DNA of 64,000 bases from Rhizophagus clarus (Eukaryota; Glomeromycota; Glomeromycetes; Glomerales; Glomeraceae), in contig BLAL01000285.1 in assembly GCA_015698045.1 (NCBI GenBank), forward strand, positions 434,001 to 498,000, read 5' to 3'. Numbering within the stretch: the stretch's first letter is position 1; every line of letters begins with the position of its first letter. The notes below the pieces were generated by a model. It was not told where the DNA came from. It worked only from the letters and a program-made list of their open reading frames with translations, and made no database searches. The position numbers and the translations under genes are program-made. This document shows positions 33,860 through 45,907 of this stretch, in pieces.

Positions 33860-35990
33860 TTGAATTGCATCGCGGAATAGAATTAAATATTACCTTTAAC
33901 TTACTAATTAAGGTGAATTTTTTTATGCGCTGTTGATTATACTGATATATTCAATGAATACATTGAACGATTCCGTTTAAAGAAATATAATGCTATTATA
34001 ATGATCTAGTATCAAAACAAGTTTTCAAATAAAACTGGATAGTATAAATATACATTTGTTCGATATGGAAGATTTCTTTCCCTCAAATTGGATTTTTTAG
34101 GTATTTTTTTTAACGGAGCAAATCTACCATGGTCGGCTGATAGGGACAAAGAGCCGGTTCTTGCCATAAAGGTTAATGCAAATGTGTTTAAAGAAATTTT
34201 CAAAATCCTGATGCCAGTTGTCATACTGAATATCCATCACATGATTATATAATAAGTAATGCATCGTTACACCTGCATAGCTGCGCATACCATAAAGTAA
34301 AATAAGAATTATAAAGTATTTTAAAACAATGAAGAAAATGAAAATTATTTAAAAATTTCTTGATTGATTTTATATCTTTCAAAACATATACATAAGAATA
34401 TAGGAATTTTTTATCACAGTATTACTAAGAATCATATTTATTGTATTTTGCTTTTAATGAACAGAAAAACCAAATAAAAAATCGTCCCGAGCATACCGGA
34501 TTAAAATAAATGAGGTAGATCAGGTCCGCTGATAAAGTTTTATGAATCCATGACCAGTCATACAGACTATAATAAATTATTATCATTTTACTTATAACGA
34601 AAGATTTAAATTGATTCTTTTTCAATTACGAGTGGCTTTCATTTTGATTACTGGAATTACTAAATAAATTTGTGGAACAAGTCAATTTAGCATTCCTCAT
34701 CTTTATCCTCTTCAATAATTTGCAATTTTGAACCTCCTAATAGTAAGGCTAGGCAAACAGAATATTTGGAATCTCGTAACATAAAATTTTATTAATGATG
34801 CGGGCGCTTTTTATCTATATAAAAATTTTTATGTGTATTTCTGTTATACAATGCACGTTTTTGCAATATAAAATTTTGTATTACGAAAATAATGAACATC
34901 TGATCATAACGATACGGTCGAAAAAAGTTTTTAAAATGATTTTTTCTTATCGATATTTAGCCGATAAATGACCTATAACATATTGTAAGTTTATATAAAT
35001 AACTCTGTAGAACATTTTTGTCTTAATAACTAATAAAATTTTGTGGTACAATGTATTAAATTCAATTAATCGAATTTTAATATTTTTTTTTTTTTATTTT
35101 TATAATTATAATTTTAATTTATTATTAATGTACTATAAAAACTTTACTAAACGTACTTTATAATTGAACAAACGAAATAAAAAAAATTTTTACTAAATTT
35201 GGTTGATATTAACCAACAACCATGAAATTGCTTTTCAAAGTTGCTCAATTAATCAATATTAGTTATTTTTTCTAATAATTTTTAAGTGATTTAATAGGTT
35301 GACAGTGTGCTAATAACTTATTTATCACATCATTAAGGGTATATCTACAAATTTTTATATCCACTGACATTCATCCATTGCACAATTAATGAAACTATTT
35401 TTATAAAAACCTTTTCGCACTCTGTAAGTGTTCTAAGTCAGTCTTTGAGTGGAAAGGTCTTCCAACCGAAGAAAATATAATTATCAATGCATGAGATAAA
35501 AAGAAAATTTAACATGTAATTTCCGTCATTCGGTTTATTTGAAGATAACTATTTTCAAGTGGAAAAATTCCTAAAGAGGGCGACGGAAAATTTGATAATT
35601 AAGTCAAATTCAAGAATAAAAGATACATACGGCTATAATTTATAGTATCGTATATTCTACCTTGTTATTATATATTTTTAACTGTTTTATTTTATTTTAT
35701 TTTAAAAGACAACGGTGCTCACATGAAGTACAAAAATTTTAGTATATAATGTCAATGTATTTAGCGTAAAATAGAAAGTACTATCTCAATACCACCCACC
35801 CGAAAGCTGGTTAACGGGAGTAAGAAAATGACATTCCTACCATGCACGATAACATGGCGATAGCAACAAATACACTGCGTAAAAAAAAAATGGAGCAGAG
35901 TGTAATATAAGCGGGAAAACAAGAAACTGGAAAAATCATTCTTGTCTTAAAAAAGAATAAAAAAAAAAGGAAAAATGTCGTTGGCGCAAT
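33860..35990. other. Intergenic, no gene recognised
   Basis: A 70-codon minus-strand frame at 34012-34224 (MTTGIRILKISLNTFALTFMART...) is not matched elsewhere and has no domain I recognise. Otherwise AT-rich. Confidence 0.4.
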
Positions 35991-36019
35991 AGCGACCCTT
36001 ATTATTATATCATCATGTT

Positions 36020-36312
36020 TATTTCTATACCCCTTCTCTAAGCTCGCAATCAAGGTTATGTTTTTTTTCTTTTTTTTTTCTTTTTTGTTTCTTATAACTT
36101 GTTCCTTGCTAATTATATTCACTCCTTTCAGGTTTTTTGGTCCTTCCGGTTTCGCAATTAAGGTATGTTCGGAGCTACATAGCCCAAGATTTCGTGTTTC
36201 TATTTTTTTTTTATTTGTTCTCATTTCGTTTTCTACATTTCTTTTCTTATTAATTTTATTTTGTTTTTTACTAGGTCTTTTGGTTCTTTTCTGCAGTTAA
36301 TGTTAAGGTAGG
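36020..36312 (+). repeat. Three exon-like imperfect repeats in pyrimidine-rich sequence
   Basis: Three short units end alike and are each followed by a GT: '...tctaagctcgcaatcaag|gttatg' (to 36055), 'gttttttggtccttccggtttcgcaattaag|gtatg' (36131-36161) and 'gtcttttggttcttttctgcagttaatgttaag|gtagg' (36275-36307). The last two follow polypyrimidine tracts ending in CAG and TAG. In one frame each they give YPFSKLAIK, FFGPSGFAIK and FWFFSAVNVK. They may be small repeated exons or a degenerate ~125-150 bp tandem repeat. There is no start codon or longer frame to anchor them. Confidence 0.4.
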
Positions 36313-36880
36313 CTTTTTTATTTTATTTCTTTTCGTTCGTCTACTTAATTACCATTTTTCACCAACTTATTTTATTCTTTTGTTCCCCTTTACCCCCATT
36401 TCTTTCTCTTTGTTTCTTCACTCTTTTTAATTTCCCTTTGTTTTTTTCGTTCCATTTAATTCCCTCTTTCATTCTTCGTATTCTCTCTTTCGTCCTTCTT
36501 AATTCCTTCTTGCTTCTGTTCTTTGATTTCCTCTTCGTTTCTCTTAATTCCTTTTTTACTTTCCTTGATTCCATTTTCGGTTCTCTTAATTACTTTTTTA
36601 TTTCCCTTATTCTCCATTTTTGTTTCTCTTGATTCTCTCTTTTCGTTTCCTTGATTAATTCCTTGATTTTCTCCTTTATTCTCCTTTCATTTCCTTTGAT
36701 CCTTCCTCTTCATTCCTTTGATCCTCCCTTTCGTTTGTTTCCTTTCCTCCTCTTCATTTGTTTCCTTTTCGTTTCCCTTGATTCTCCCTTTGTTTTTTTG
36801 AATTTCCCTTTTCACCCATCTTAGTTTCTTTCACACTTTCATCTCTTTATTTTTTTTTTTAGTTTTTACATCCCCTTTAT
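36050..36880 (+). repeat. Pyrimidine-rich degenerate minisatellite, about 0.8 kb
   Basis: The plus strand is strongly biased to C and T. Words such as 'cttgattc', 'cttaattcc', 'ttcgtttc' and 'cctttgatcc' recur every ~20-30 bp (for example 36440-36830). Read on the minus strand it gives frames rich in Lys, Arg and Glu (KKELR-TK repeats, 36359-36574). These are better explained by the repeat than by a gene. Confidence 0.75.
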
Positions 36881-36899
36881 TCCCCTTCGTTAGAGCTGT

Positions 36900-39800
36900 A
36901 CATCTACAATAATTTAACAAAATGGGTATGATATAAATAAACCAAACAAACACCAGTTCAGATGGACTAAAAGTAATAAAGGAAAATCCATTTCAAGAGA
37001 TTTAATCACAACAATTCGGATATTTGGATCTACCTGATTTTGCTTTAGATCTTATTATGTAATATTTCCGCTTCAAATCTATATTAGTCTAATCTATCTT
37101 TCGTGTGTAACCGCTACGTTTAGATTATCCCATATAAAAATTCAACGTGTGGTGATCTATTATTCTACGCTAAAAAAAATTTGGTAAATTCACATTTTGA
37201 TTCGTTATTTTTTTTTTTTTAATAAATTGCAATTATAAGGTAGAATTACCAATTATGTAAATCTAATTTGAGATTATTAATAATCGGAAACATATTGCTT
37301 CTTTCTTTCTTTCTTCAAAAATTATTTTCTTTTTCCTTCATATCTAAATATGATAATCCAAAATTTAATTATATAGCTAATATGGACGAAATGACGTAAT
37401 TTGTCAAAATATTAAGTGGACATGATTACTAATACTTTATTATGTAATCATCATAATCTGTTATCTTTTTTTGGTTAGTTTGAAGTGGATCGCTAAATCG
37501 GAAAATTATGCTGATCATTAGCCAATCAATGCAATTTATTTTTTGTTTTCGGTATATATATATATATATTATATATATATGTAGTTAAATTTGAAAGGCC
37601 GAAAATCTATATATATAAAAATAAAGGAAATATAAATATTTCATTACTATTATTTACCAATAAAAAAAAAAGTAATACTATTATTTACTAATTTTTTTTA
37701 AATAAGTTTATATAATCTTATTTTTTTCGTACATCTTAAGATCAAAAATAAAATTATCATACATTTCTTTATCGTTCTTGATGATGTACCAATTGATAAT
37801 ATAGTAAATTATAATATATATGTGTTGACTTTGACCATTTATTTACTTTTTTAGAGAAAATCGCTAACTTTTTTTTTGTAGGATAAGCTTAGGGATTTGG
37901 TCCCATTAGTGGCTGGATACACTTTGCTCTATTTAGGTATATATTTTTCCTTGACCTTTGATGTATTCTACTCTTGATATTTTAATGTATCCTATTCTTG
38001 AAGATCTTTGAATATCCTTGTTTAACCTTCAACTGAATTGATTGTATTTCCATACTCTTTTTAATATTATCCTTATCTTTTAGAATTAAAAAATAGGTCA
38101 ATAATGTGCTGCCACACTTAGATTGATTATATAAATATCATGCAATATACATACCCCGGTGCGAAACAACGGGTTAATAAAATAAATAATTAGTTTTAAC
38201 CGACCACCCTACGGCGCATATACAGTTACGGCGAATTTACCAGTTACAATAATATGCCGTACATTATGGTACTAGTTAACTCGGTTGTGATACGGTTCAT
38301 CCCAGTGTAATCGGTTTCCAACACTTTTCCAACTGCATCTCTAGTTTTTATTGATGCTATTTTAACAACTAATGTAAATTCGTTAAATACCACAACAAAA
38401 ATGATTGATGGCTTGTTGCGCTATTGCTGTATATAGATCTGTCATCCCGACCCCAGGAACATATTTTTGGTGGTAAAATCCTGTTTATCACGCAATTATT
38501 TGTCACATTCGTTAATTTCTTAATGTCGTAATACCGGCCGAATACTATGCAATTGCGCCCCCTTTAAACGACCCCAGAAATGTATAGATTATAGAAAGCG
38601 TCCGGAATATCGCAACTTTCTGGAACACAATTACAGTAAGTTTTTATAGTGTTAAGCCTTTTTGTTGACAAAATATTAATCTTTTTATCTTTTCTTCTTT
38701 CTAATTATTTCATCTTGTTTAACATTTCCTTTCTTTTAACTCTTAAAAATGCTTATTGATTGATAATAACTTTTTTATCTATATTGTTCTATTAGATAAA
38801 CTGTAAGGTCAGACCAATATCAATTCCATTTTATGTTTTTCAAAGTAGTTTTAACAACATATAATAATTCATATAATATAAGTATCTATTAGATCACGTC
38901 GCTCGTTCTATATTCATTATGCATGAGTTCCATTTAACTTGAGAAATAAAACTGTTCTTTCTATATACATTCTTTATAATACAGCAAAGACATCCAACTT
39001 TGAGTTCTGTAGAGAATAATTAAGTCACCTCTCCCCAGACTATCACTTGGTCTGGTCAAATTTATAAATATTTAGATCGAAATACACTGTTAAATATATT
39101 TTTAGTGGCATATTTGTATAGTATTGTGCTGTTTTCGATTGAGGAGGCTCAAGTTGCGTTACGTTTTTATTAGTATGAAAATCTAATTATATTAATATTC
39201 AATTATTATATTTACCATTAATAAAGCTATTCAGTAGATATAAAAAAAATTGTATAGTATGATCTTATACGGATATATATTAAATTATGTTATTCGCGAA
39301 AAATCGCGAAATATTTTATATTGCACAAAATTTCGTTTCCGCATTATCTTAAACTTAATCATGTTGTTCCGATAGGTGCGATCAACCGGGCCGCTAAATT
39401 TCCCATTAGGGAAATTAATGCAAGTAGAATGCAATGTTACTAATGTAATAAATTTTATTATAACTAATAAATTCTTTTAGAAACATTGTGTTCAGGACTT
39501 TTTATTATCTAAAAAGAGGGTATTGAGAAATTAGAAAACCATTTTTGAACAATTTATTTCCGATTTCAATGTTATTCACTCATATTTTATTTAAACAATA
39601 ATTTTTTTATTGATTCAATGAATAATTATTACTAATCATTTATTAACATAAAGACAAACAAATTACTTTGATGATATATATACAATAAATAATTCATTTT
39701 AAAATTATAATTTATACGTGATCATTTGATTATTTTAAATGGATACTAATTAATACTGATACTATTTGACTAAATTTTAATTTGTTTTGTTTGAGGATCA

Positions 39801-40700
39801 TAAGCTAATATAAAATATATACAGTAGTATATACAATATAAGTACAAGATATAAATCGAGACTCGGATTTTCTGAGGAATAATTAACCCTAAGTTAACCA
39901 TAAACCCCGCTAATCCGCTAATCCCATGACAATGCGTTTGCGGAGGATGAAGTATTATTTATTTGTGATGAAAAATTATTCAGTTAATAATTCGTTTGTA
40001 TTTTCTATACGGTATAAATTATGCTTATTAATTAAATTAGATTCTTTAAAAACGTGTAGCCCTTCTCATTAACGCTAATCTGCAAAAGTATATTAGTTGC
40101 ATCATTTCGGAGGTCCCTAAATACCCGCTGATCTACAAACACATGTGACAATATTATTTGTACAACATCTCACTAACTCATATGACTAAAGGTGTGTCAC
40201 TCCTGATTAAATTTTGCTACGTAATTTGTCTCGTGTTCACGAGTAAATACTATTTGATTGTTGATAAAGATATCATTAAAAGAATAGTACCATGATTGTA
40301 AAACTTTGTACATTTATAAATCTGCACTAAGCTATAAATAGTTAGATTATGAAAATAGAATTTTGGCGTAATTTTATTCATAGAAATATTATATATTAAG
40401 TGATACTGAAAAACAAATTACATCGACATGATCAAATTTTACTATTAGATATAAGGCTCACGTATCTTTTATGTAATAGTTATTCCACAGTGACTCCGTG
40501 AAATAACTGATTTATATCACGGTTCCGTCCTGTAAGTTATTTTTATAGTTTATTTTGTTTATTAGTAAGTTTATTTAATATTAGTAAGTTTATTTTATAA
40601 TTTATTTTATAATATTATAAATAACATTTTACAAATTATTAAATTTACTTTTCTTCTTTCTCTTTTATTTTTTTTTTTCAAAATCATGGTTAAAAAAAAA
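36900..40700. other. Intergenic, no gene established
   Basis: Contains an (AT)n run at 37555-37580 and an exon-like 55-60 nt piece near 37882-37937. Near 38150-38345 there is a GC-richer patch with a hAT-like right end (TAGAGATGCAGTTGG in reverse complement) but no left partner. No gene model can be supported. Confidence 0.4.
37555..37582. repeat. (AT)n microsatellite
   Basis: Two runs of alternating TA separated by a short interruption ('...tatatattatatat...'). Confidence 0.8.
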
Positions 40701-40727
40701 AGAAGAATAATAAATTTTTACTTTCAG

Positions 40728-42075
40728 GTTTTCAACCCGCAGTTTCCTTAGAGAAAGATGACATTTTCTTAGATAGAGATAACGCACAAGCGAAGGCTTC
40801 CTATTATCGTGAAAAAGGCACTGAAAAATCTACTAAAAATTGGATCAAAAAATTTGAAGAATTTCGTGACCAGGCTAATTATTTAGTACCTTTAAATAAA
40901 CTTGATGTTTCTCAGCTTCAACAACAACTTGTAGAATATATCTCTACAATAAAAAGGAATGATGGCAGTGAATACAAAGCAACATCAATTAGGCAAGCTG
41001 TTGATGCAATTAATAGATACCTTCTTTGCCATTCACCTATTTTACAAGTTAATTTGCACGATAAGTATATGTTTCCATATTCACATAATGTTTTACATGG
41101 AAGATGCGTGATCTGCTCATCTGCAAGAACATGGCTTTGGTGTTCAGTTGCTATTAATTCTTGGCAAATTCAACAAATTTTATATCATCCTAGAATTTAG
41201 TACAAGTAGTCCTGAAAGTCTTTTGTATTGTATCTTTTTCATCTGTCAATAATATTTGCCACACATGGGGAGAACATTATCAGTTGAAAATAATCAATTT
41301 AAATTGATGAACATGATAGTTTGCAATTTTTTCGTTATGTATCTAATAATAACCAACGTGAAATTAAAGGAAGCAAGGCCCCACTATTTCAATACCTGCT
41401 GATGATAATGGACCATGTACAGATATACTAAGTTATTGAACACGTAAAAAATTATTTATTAGCAAGCTTATGCTGAAAACAGCTATACAAAAAAAAAATG
41501 ACTATAAAGTTGCAAGAATTGAAAGAGAAAATTTTCTACTACTACTATTGTTAGTATATAGGATAGAACTCAATATTGTATTCATAAAACTATTAGTCAA
41601 GTTTATAACCTTGATTGAAGAGCATTCATTGGGTCAATAGTAACAACGGGAAAACCTATAAAGGTCTTTGACAGTAAAAAGAATTTCTTGGATTTTTCTC
41701 TTAAAAATAGCTCAAATATATCGATCATGAAGATGTCCAATTATGGTTCTAATGATATTATCAGTATCTGTAAGCAAAACGACAAATCATATTACCAACA
41801 TTTACTCCCGTTAAAGATCACAACTTGATATTGATTCTTTGGGGAAACATAGCGATGGAATCACCTTCAATGACGAGCATTGGCCCTGCTGTAACGATAT
41901 GACTCAATGGACGATTATGGTCAATGAGTTGAAAGTAATTAATCAAGAAAATGATTATATCCATATTTTTGTAGTGCACTGTAGCATAGTATATTCACGG
42001 TATATAAAAATTCAACAGAAATATAACGGAAGTATTTGGATAAAGTTTTACAAATCAAATACCGAACATGGATAA
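40728..42075 (+). pseudogene. Crypton-type tyrosine recombinase, broken
   Basis: 40728-41200 is one open stretch without an early ATG, preceded by TTTCAG. Its translation contains STKNWIKKFEEFRDQ, then KRNDGSEYKATSIRQAVDAI, then NRYL. This is the N-terminal core-binding domain pattern of Crypton-like (DUF3504/KCTD1-like) tyrosine recombinases, ending in a TAG at 41198-41200. Downstream, remnants of the catalytic half remain in shifting frames: GEHYQL near 41270, QFFRYVSNNNQREIKG near 41320-41370, and an ADDNGPCTDI-like piece near 41400-41430. The catalytic R-H-x-x-R...Y set cannot be assembled. The last part (41620-41945) has a diverged copy at 47080-47430. The element is dead here. Crypton recombinases normally mediate integration of DNA elements without terminal inverted repeats. 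Confidence 0.75.
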
Positions 42076-43339
42076 TGGTATTTTTTTAATTAGTTTATTT
42101 TACATTCATCAAACACATATTTACGCTTACAATGTTTTTGGTTAAGGAGATTTCGCTAATAATGTAATAACGCACTCGACGTTAAAAAGTCGTTATAACG
42201 ATGATTTATAATCAAAGACAATAGGAAATTCAGGAAATTGATATTTAAAATGTTAAATCAATGTTGATTAGATATACAGTAGATTATCGCGATGCGCAAC
42301 AAATTTTACCAAATAAAAGAAAAATAAAGACATTCGCATTGTTGTTTTTTTTAATACAATGTATGTGATACGACTTTGTCTTTTATGATATGACAAGATG
42401 GGTGCAATGAACTTATTATATATATATACATTTTTTTTAATTGCTGAATTATTTATATTTAGACTGATCAAATAAGAGTAAGGCTATGATATGAAGGCTT
42501 GTAAAACAGGGGACAATAAAATAATATGATTTACTTCTTTTTAGCTATTTAGGTCAACCTCTCTTTTAATACATTCGTATTATTAGTTTAATGTGTGTGA
42601 TACAATGTATACAACCCTTGAAACAGGAAAATAGTTACAGCTGCAAATTTTAACCACAAAACATAAACTATATGCATTAATGATATCAATATTCACCTAT
42701 AATGCGTTGCCATTAAATGAATTAATTTATAATGATTATTTTTTTGCTTTTTAAAATGATATAGTCGAAAGTATTCAAGTCATTGTTTAAACTATTTAAA
42801 CTGATAGAAAAGATTTGTTTTTTCTTTAATTTTTTTCTTATCGTGTAACATTTATAATTTGTGCCGCAGCACAGATCCACGTAAAAAAATTTTAAAAATT
42901 CATTTATTTGTTCGGGCTTTTTTTTTTTGGACGTAACACGGAGTCTAGCCTAGTAATACAATTATCTAAATAAAGATCTGGTCTTTTCTTTATTGCAACT
43001 TGTATGAACCAATGAGATTATTTAGTACCTCGAACATTCTACGTTTAGAAATCAGAATTGGAAATCTGGAATGACGGAAATAATAATCCGGTCGTTAACA
43101 AAAGAAAACGGAATTATAAATCCAAAGAAATAATAAAAACGATCATATTAGAGAAACATAACATTGATAAAGAAAAAAAAAATCGTTTATACTAAAGGTA
43201 ATATAACTATTTCTTTTGTCAAACTTTTTTTTAATTTATTTCCTTTTCATCAAATTATAAATTATAGTAATTATATTTAAACAACAACAAAAAATAAAAA
43301 TTCCTTTGAATTCACGATTAAAATTCTTACGGTGGATAG

Positions 43340-43440
43340 CTTCATTAATTAGACTTTCATTAGTCTTACTTTCATTAGACTTTCATTAGGCTCATATTAG
43401 ACTTTTATTAGATTGTCAATTGACTTTCATTAAATTTAAT
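43340..43440. repeat. Tandem 'AGACTTTCATT' repeats
   Basis: 'tagactttcatt' and variants recur at least five times in ~100 bp. The same spot in copy A (1265-1330, reverse strand 'tctaatgaaagt') has four and in copy B (48890) only one or two. It is thus a length-variable minisatellite in the kinase 5' flank. Confidence 0.7.
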
Positions 43441-43761
43441 TAGACTCATTGCTCCTCGGATTTAAATTCCGTATTGAATGAATCCTTGGGATTTAATATT
43501 TATTAAAAGAATGAAAATGTAATCAAATACTTTTAATATTATTTTGAGGAAGAAAAGCAAGAATAAATTGTTTGTTGAGATAACTCTCTCTTTTGTTTTT
43601 TATTTGCTTCATTTCTTTGTAACTGTTGGAATGCAAAAATAAATTAAATTCTATTCAGTTTTGGGGTTACTTAAATAACCAAAATTCACCATACATTATG
43701 ACAAATTTTTTGTAAAAACATTATAAAATTTTAACTTTTAAAACCGATGGTTCGTTATTCT

Positions 43762-43767
43762 CACGTG
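43762..43767 (+). promoter_or_regulatory. CACGTG box upstream of the truncated kinase
   Basis: CACGTG 53 bp before the ATG at 43820. The corresponding boxes in the other copies lie at 910-915, 49256-49261 and 56048-56053. Confidence 0.5.
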
Positions 43768-43819
43768 ACCATGTTTACGTGATAAAAACCAAAGACTTTA
43801 TTTTCAATGTTTAGGCAAA

Positions 43820-44008
43820 ATGGAGGAAGTTATATCGTATCTGCAAGAAAATAAGATTACTCCGAAAGAATTAAAAGACTGTCCGGAATGCGGTAAACCA
43901 CGAATTTCCTTCGGATGGTGTCTGAAATGCGAAACTAACACCATGAAGGAAAAATTTTCCAATTGGATATCAGGAAATAAAGAGATATGCTGTGATTACT
44001 TATCATGA
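43820..44008 (+). pseudogene. Truncated kinase exon 1 (zinc-ribbon part only)
   Basis: A 62-codon open frame starts MEEVISYLQENKITPKELKD and keeps the complete zinc-ribbon (CPEC...CLKC). After SGNKEI a ~42-nt internal deletion joins to CDYL, and the frame then stops. Nothing of the glycine loop or later kinase domain follows. Because the frame is open from ATG to stop it could in principle make a free 62-residue zinc-ribbon peptide, but there is no evidence it does. Confidence 0.7.
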
Positions 44009-45870
44009 AATAACTTATAAATTTAATTAGGTAATCGATTAATTGATTCTTCTTCTTCTTCTTTATTAATTTATTAAAAGAGATATTATTATGTACGACA
44101 AACTAAAAGTTTACGCCTCAACGAAAAAATGACGAACAGGTTAAAACTTGGTTACCAGCCAAAAGTGATACTGAAATTTTTTTTTTTAAAGTATCGTTTG
44201 TTTATACATAATTTTAATATAATAAATATTTTGATCCCAAATCTAAAATCATCACCCTATTTTTTTTTCATGTAGTCATGTCGATCTTTTCAATCAACTA
44301 TTCAATATTATTATGCTGCAACAACTTGAATACTTTACATAACCCGATTTTACGCGTTCTTTAACGTTTTCTGTTCCAAAATATAATAAATAGATGATTT
44401 ACGTACTATAAGTGATAAATATACAATATATATGAAATAATTTTATATTCATTAATACGTGTAAATGATTAAAATGAAAATATTCTAACATCTATGTTGT
44501 ACTATAGAAACAATAATTTTACATAAATGAGATCAAGGTTTATTTTCATGGAAAACGCCAACGGAGTTAGACAGATTATTCATTTTACAAAAATATAATA
44601 ATCATAGGCACAAAAACAATTAGGCAATGCCCCGATTTTAACACGTTCCTTTACTAAAATATACATAAGCAGATATATATATTCGGTTCTTATTTTAATG
44701 TAGTATTATTAGTATTTAAATATTACTATATAAATGCATCTTTTTTTTTGGCATCGTTTTCTTTATATCCTCCCTGATTATATATATATATATATATTAT
44801 TTTTACCTATTTCTACAGTATATTATAAGAACGAAAATGCCTTCGCAAAAAAGACAGAAGCAACTAAGAAGACAAAGGGTTATAAGAAGATATTTTCAAC
44901 ACAATTTACCCATTAACAATGGAAACAATATCGCAAACCTTACTCAACAAAGCACGAGTGCTTTATTAATTGCTCAATTTTTCAACGGAGTCTCTTTTCG
45001 TTAACCTTGACACATGATAGTCAATTTAAAAAAAAAAAAAAAATGAAATAAAGTTAGCAAATGAGAAATTTATTAACCAGAAATTTATATTATATAACTG
45101 TTCTTGGATTCTTTAATTAGTATTGTTCTCTAAAAAAAATCGTCTCTTTTTCGAAATCTTATATTATGCATTTTCTGTATCTTCTCTTAAATTTATTATT
45201 CCATCCATTATAATAATACCAATCCACTATAAGATATTACTGTTATTTCCCTTATAATAGTCTTCATATGTTTTAACGATCATATATTGTAATTTCACTC
45301 ATTAATATGATCGATATGATTATGGTTTCTTTTATAAAATATGTATACTTAAAAACAAGAACTATTGTGTTTATCAAAATATTTTATTAATCAATAATCC
45401 GAAATTTAATTTTATTTAAATTATATTGTTATTTTGTATTATTTTGTTATAAGTTCTTAGTAAATTTACGTGTTTTAATAAATAACTTATTATATATTCT
45501 TATCATGAATTTATAAGATTTAAAAATATTTAACATTTCAATGTTGGAATAAATATTTTTTTTTTTTTAAAAAAAAAAATGCTGGTCCGGCTATAATCGA
45601 AATTAACTTTGATGATAAAAACCAAAATAAATTTCTAATTGGGATTTTTTTGATTTTCTATTTGATAAAAATTTTTTACATATTGATGTTATTTCTCGAG
45701 TACTAGGTTACACAATGCTAAATCCGGATTGAAATTTTATGATAGTTAACGAAAAAAAATTATATCTGATTTATTTGCTTTTTAATGTAATTATTATGTA
45801 AGATCAATTTATATAATTATTTGTTAATTTTTATATATTTTTGGGCATCTTTTCTGTTTTCTTTGTATTC

Positions 45871-45872
<2 letters not shown>

Positions 45873-45905
<33 letters not shown>
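45873..45905. repeat. 33-base poly-T run
   Basis: An uninterrupted T run flanked by 'gtattcgg' and 'attagataaatc'. The same site in copy A (3335-3350, as A on the plus strand) has about 16 bases, so the tract has changed length since the duplication. Confidence 0.85.

Positions 45906-45907
<2 letters not shown>

Larger units (their letters stand above)
41620..44008 (+). repeat. Segmental duplication C: direct copy of about 47.08-49.45 kb
   Basis: The tail of the recombinase relic, the spacer and the 5' part of a kinase gene occur in the same order and orientation at 47.08-49.45 kb. Anchors are 'gagcattcattgggtcaa' near 41622 against 'gagtattcattaaattga' near 47081, the 'cgtaacacggagtct' box (42930 against 48396 region), and the CACGTG-ATG segment (43762-43820 against 49256-49301). 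Block C is clearly more diverged from B than A is. Confidence 0.75.

Noticed and set aside
35811..36224. 137-codon minus-strand frame with poly-Lys and hydrophobic runs
   Set aside because: Low-complexity composition from poly-A/T and pyrimidine tracts, with no motif and no conserved copy.
36359..36574. Lys/Arg-rich 71-codon minus-strand frame (KKELR-TK repeats)
   Set aside because: Best explained as the translation of a pyrimidine-rich minisatellite; the opposite strand also gives a similar low-complexity frame.
38145..38345. GC-richer patch ending in a TAGAGATGCAGTTGG-type hAT terminus
   Set aside because: Only one end is visible and no 8-bp duplication could be paired, so it is not called as an element.
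39880..39920. 'attaaccctaagttaaccataaacccc' as a second telomere-like tract
   Set aside because: Only one proper CCCTAA unit; the rest is degenerate and not tandem.
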